Part shown: positions 62,361 through 64,000 of the stretch, piece after piece
Position numbering within the stretch: the stretch's first letter is position 1
Layout of the letters: each line of letters starts with the position of its first letter
NCBI GenBank assembly: GCA_050302475.1
Contig: JBNLBF010000006.1
Span: forward strand, 62,001 to 126,000
Length of the DNA stretch: 64,000 nucleotides
From: NORP23 sp050302475
Lineage (GTDB): Bacteria; Pseudomonadota; Alphaproteobacteria; Rhodobacterales; Rhodobacteraceae
Reading direction: 5' to 3'
Position numbers and translations under genes: made by a program
The notes under the pieces: generated by a model
Told to the model about the DNA's origin: nothing
Databases searched by the model: none
Seen by the model: the letters and a program-made list of their open reading frames with translations, nothing else

Positions 62361-63434
62361 TCAGTCCTCCAAAACCTCGTCCGAATCCCCCAGATCAGGG
62401 GCACCTTCGAAATCCAGGCCATTCGCCGCGCGGATCTTATCCTCCAGCTCATGTGCCATATCCGGATTTTCCTTCAGGAAAATTTTCGCATTCTCGCGCC
62501 CTTGTCCGATACGTTCATCCCCGTAGGAGAACCAGGAGCCGGATTTTTCCACCAGCCCGGCTTTGACACCAAGGTCCAGAAGCTCACCGGTTTTTGAAAT
62601 CCCTTCGCCATACATGATATCGAACTCCACCTGTTTGAACGGTGGGGCGACCTTGTTTTTCACCACCTTCACGCGGGTAGCGTTGCCAACAACCTCGTCA
62701 CGATCCTTCAACGCACCGATGCGGCGGATATCCAGTCGGACCGAGGCATAGAATTTCAGCGCGTTACCACCGGTTGTTGTTTCCGGCGAACCGAACATCA
62801 CCCCGATTTTCATGCGAATCTGGTTGATGAAGATCACCATGCAGTTAGACCGGCTGATCGCCCCGGTCAGCTTGCGCATCGCCTGACTCATCAGCCGCGC
62901 CTGCGCGCCAACCTGCGCATCACCCATGTCACCTTCAAGTTCCGATTTCGGCGTCAGCGCCGCAACCGAATCCACCACGACAACCGACACGGCACCGGAC
63001 CGCACCAGCGTCTCGGTAATCTCCAGCGCCTGTTCCCCGGCGTCGGGCTGCGAGATCAGCAGATCATCCAGATTAACACCCAGTTTCTTGGCATAAAGCG
63101 GGTCAAGCGCATGTTCCGCATCCACAAACGCGCAGATTCCGCCCTTTTTCTGCTCTTCGGCAATAACATGCAGCGCCAGCGTGGTTTTGCCCGAGCTTTC
63201 CGGTCCGTACACTTCGATAATCCGGCCTTTTGGCAGGCCCCCGATCCCCAGCGCAATATCCAGCCCGATTGACCCGGTCGAAGTCGATTCGATTTCTTGG
63301 GCAGGGTTATCCTGCCCAAGTTTCATGATCGAACCTTTGCCAAAGTTGCGTTCGATCTGCGATAGCGCTGATTCCAGCGCCTTTTGCTTGTCCATATTCC
63401 GTCTTTCGTCCAGATCCAGAAGTGTACTCGCCAT
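62361..63434 (-). CDS. recA: Recombinase RecA
   Basis: 357 residues. Walker A GPESSGKTTLAL, Walker B VVVVDSVAAL, loop L1 EGDMGDAQVGAQARLMSQ and L2 MKIGVMFGSPETTTGGNALKFYASVRLDI. An N-terminal stretch of 13 residues precedes MDKQKALESALSQIE. It pairs DNA and triggers LexA cleavage. AAGGAAAC precedes the ATG; a LexA box lies 52 bp upstream. Confidence 0.98.
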   Translation of the reverse strand: MASTLLDLDERRNMDKQKALESALSQIERNFGKGSIMKLGQDNPAQEIESTSTGSIGLDIALGIGGLPKGRIIEVYGPESSGKTTLALHVIAEEQKKGGICAFVDAEHALDPLYAKKLGVNLDDLLISQPDAGEQALEITETLVRSGAVSVVVVDSVAALTPKSELEGDMGDAQVGAQARLMSQAMRKLTGAISRSNCMVIFINQIRMKIGVMFGSPETTTGGNALKFYASVRLDIRRIGALKDRDEVVGNATRVKVVKNKVAPPFKQVEFDIMYGEGISKTGELLDLGVKAGLVEKSGSWFSYGDERIGQGRENAKIFLKENPDMAHELEDKIRAANGLDFEGAPDLGDSDEVLED

Positions 63435-63485
63435 AGTTTTGTTTCCTTATTTCACAACTTGCAAGGTCCGGCAATCACTGCTCAT

Positions 63486-63511
63486 GTTCGCCTCTTGTTC
63501 TTATCGCGAAC
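63486..63511 (-). promoter_or_regulatory. LexA (SOS) box of recA
   Basis: GTTC-GCCTCTT-GTTC (63486-63500) matches the alphaproteobacterial LexA consensus exactly. A further half-site follows at the same spacing in reverse (GTTC-TTATCGC-GAAC, 63497-63511), making three half-sites in 26 bp. It is placed to repress recA transcription. Confidence 0.9.
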
Positions 63512-63620
63512 ATTAGATCAAAACGAGAACATTGCAACATAAATTTTCTGTAAATGCATCTTTCCGTATTTATGGTTACGGAATAGTAAAGTGTGACGAG
63601 AAAAGTTTGGAATCGCGCAA

Positions 63621-64000
63621 TTGCTGGTATCTATTGAGAAAAACCTGGCCTTTCTGGCCATGACCAAGGCGGCATCGACCAGTATCGAGGCTGCGCTGAG
63701 TCCGCATTGCGACGTGGCTTTTTATGGGAACCCGCGTCTGAAACATATCTCCGCCCGGAAATTCCGGCGGTTTATGCGTCCTTATCTTGTAAATCTGGGC
63801 TATAACAATATCGAAACCTGCTGCCTGTTCCGGGACCCGATCGAATGGCTGTTCAGCTGGTATTGTTATCGCGCCCGTCCACAAATCGCTGGAAAGGCGG
63901 AAAGCACAGCCGATATCAGCTTTGACACTTTTGCTGCCGACTATCTGAATCGACCCGAAGTCAGCAAAGGAATCGGGCGCCCGTCACGGTTCGTCACGGA
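63621..64000 (+). CDS. Sulfotransferase-like protein, 3' truncated by the window
   Basis: The frame is open from 63597 to the window end. TTG 63621 is the likely start because the first strand and 5'-phosphosulfate-like loop (NLAFLAMTKAASTSIEAAL) begin soon after; the first ATG (63660) would remove that strand. CLFRDPIEWLFSWYCYRAR (about residue 65) is the 3'-phosphate-binding motif. About 126 residues are visible. The ribosome site is weak. It is divergent from recA. Substrate unknown. Confidence 0.7.
   Translation, partial: MLVSIEKNLAFLAMTKAASTSIEAALSPHCDVAFYGNPRLKHISARKFRRFMRPYLVNLGYNNIETCCLFRDPIEWLFSWYCYRARPQIAGKAESTADISFDTFAADYLNRPEVSKGIGRPSRFVT

Noticed and set aside
1..64000. Search by eye for tRNA, rRNA, tmRNA, CRISPR repeats and insertion sequences
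   Set aside because: No T-loop plus acceptor-stem pattern, no regularly spaced repeats and no transposase-like frame was found. Small ncRNAs cannot be excluded by eye.

Overview
The window looks like a chromosomal segment of an alphaproteobacterium of the order Rhodobacterales (Roseobacter/Rhodobacter type). The main pointers are an adjacent sciP-ctrA pair, LexA boxes of the alphaproteobacterial form GTTC-N7-GTTC, a GH108 endolysin/holin pair set inside a ccmE/ccmF/ccmH cluster, TrmFO, GluQRS and a COX15-type heme A synthase. Coding density is very high. No gap between genes exceeds about 225 bp. I saw no rRNA, tRNA, insertion sequence, CRISPR array or prophage, so this reads as core genome with a few accessory points.

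Layout. 1-11 kb: truncated Mrp-type Fe-S ATPase, uxaC, a FadL-type outer-membrane protein, a YqeY-like protein, carA, a processive family-2 glycosyltransferase overlapping tail-to-tail with a GntR regulator, a HAD nucleotidase coupled to a UbiH-type hydroxylase, and two Lrp regulators divergent from ilvC. 11-20 kb: a small secreted protein, an ArsR/SRPBCC pair with a repeat-rich operator, hemB, an LPS-type glycosyltransferase, a SYLF lipoprotein, lpd, DUF924, an MFS transporter and queA. 20-30 kb: peroxiredoxin, an M23 peptidase coupled to a bactofilin, gyrA, an envelope protein, trmFO-gluQ, hisI and an IscU/NifU-like scaffold.

30-41 kb: recG, followed by a previously easy-to-miss 40-residue single-span membrane protein gene whose promoter carries two perfect LexA boxes; then ligA, ctrA and sciP (leftward), mnmA, a sulfotransferase-like gene and an M20 dipeptidase. 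41-53 kb: a long leftward run of murI, argC, yihY, ccmE, endolysin, holin, ccmF, ccmH, paaG-like, glnE and two unknown secreted or small proteins. 53-64 kb: rplM-rpsI, ctaA, a TrmH-type methyltransferase, a membrane-protein gene broken by an in-frame TAG, tfoX-like, icd, yitT-like, two tandem DUF1330 genes, alaS, recA with its LexA box, and the start of a third sulfotransferase-like gene running off the end.

Two points stand out. First, the 40-aa gene at 30081-30203 has one LexA box on each side of a TTGACG -35-like element and no other plausible target gene. It is a good candidate for a small SOS-induced membrane protein, comparable in kind to the Caulobacter division inhibitor SidA. Second, the endolysin/holin pair belongs to the same families as the pair reported (from memory) for release of the Rhodobacter capsulatus gene transfer agent. 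It has a CtrA-like half-site pair just upstream, in a window that also holds ctrA and its inhibitor sciP.
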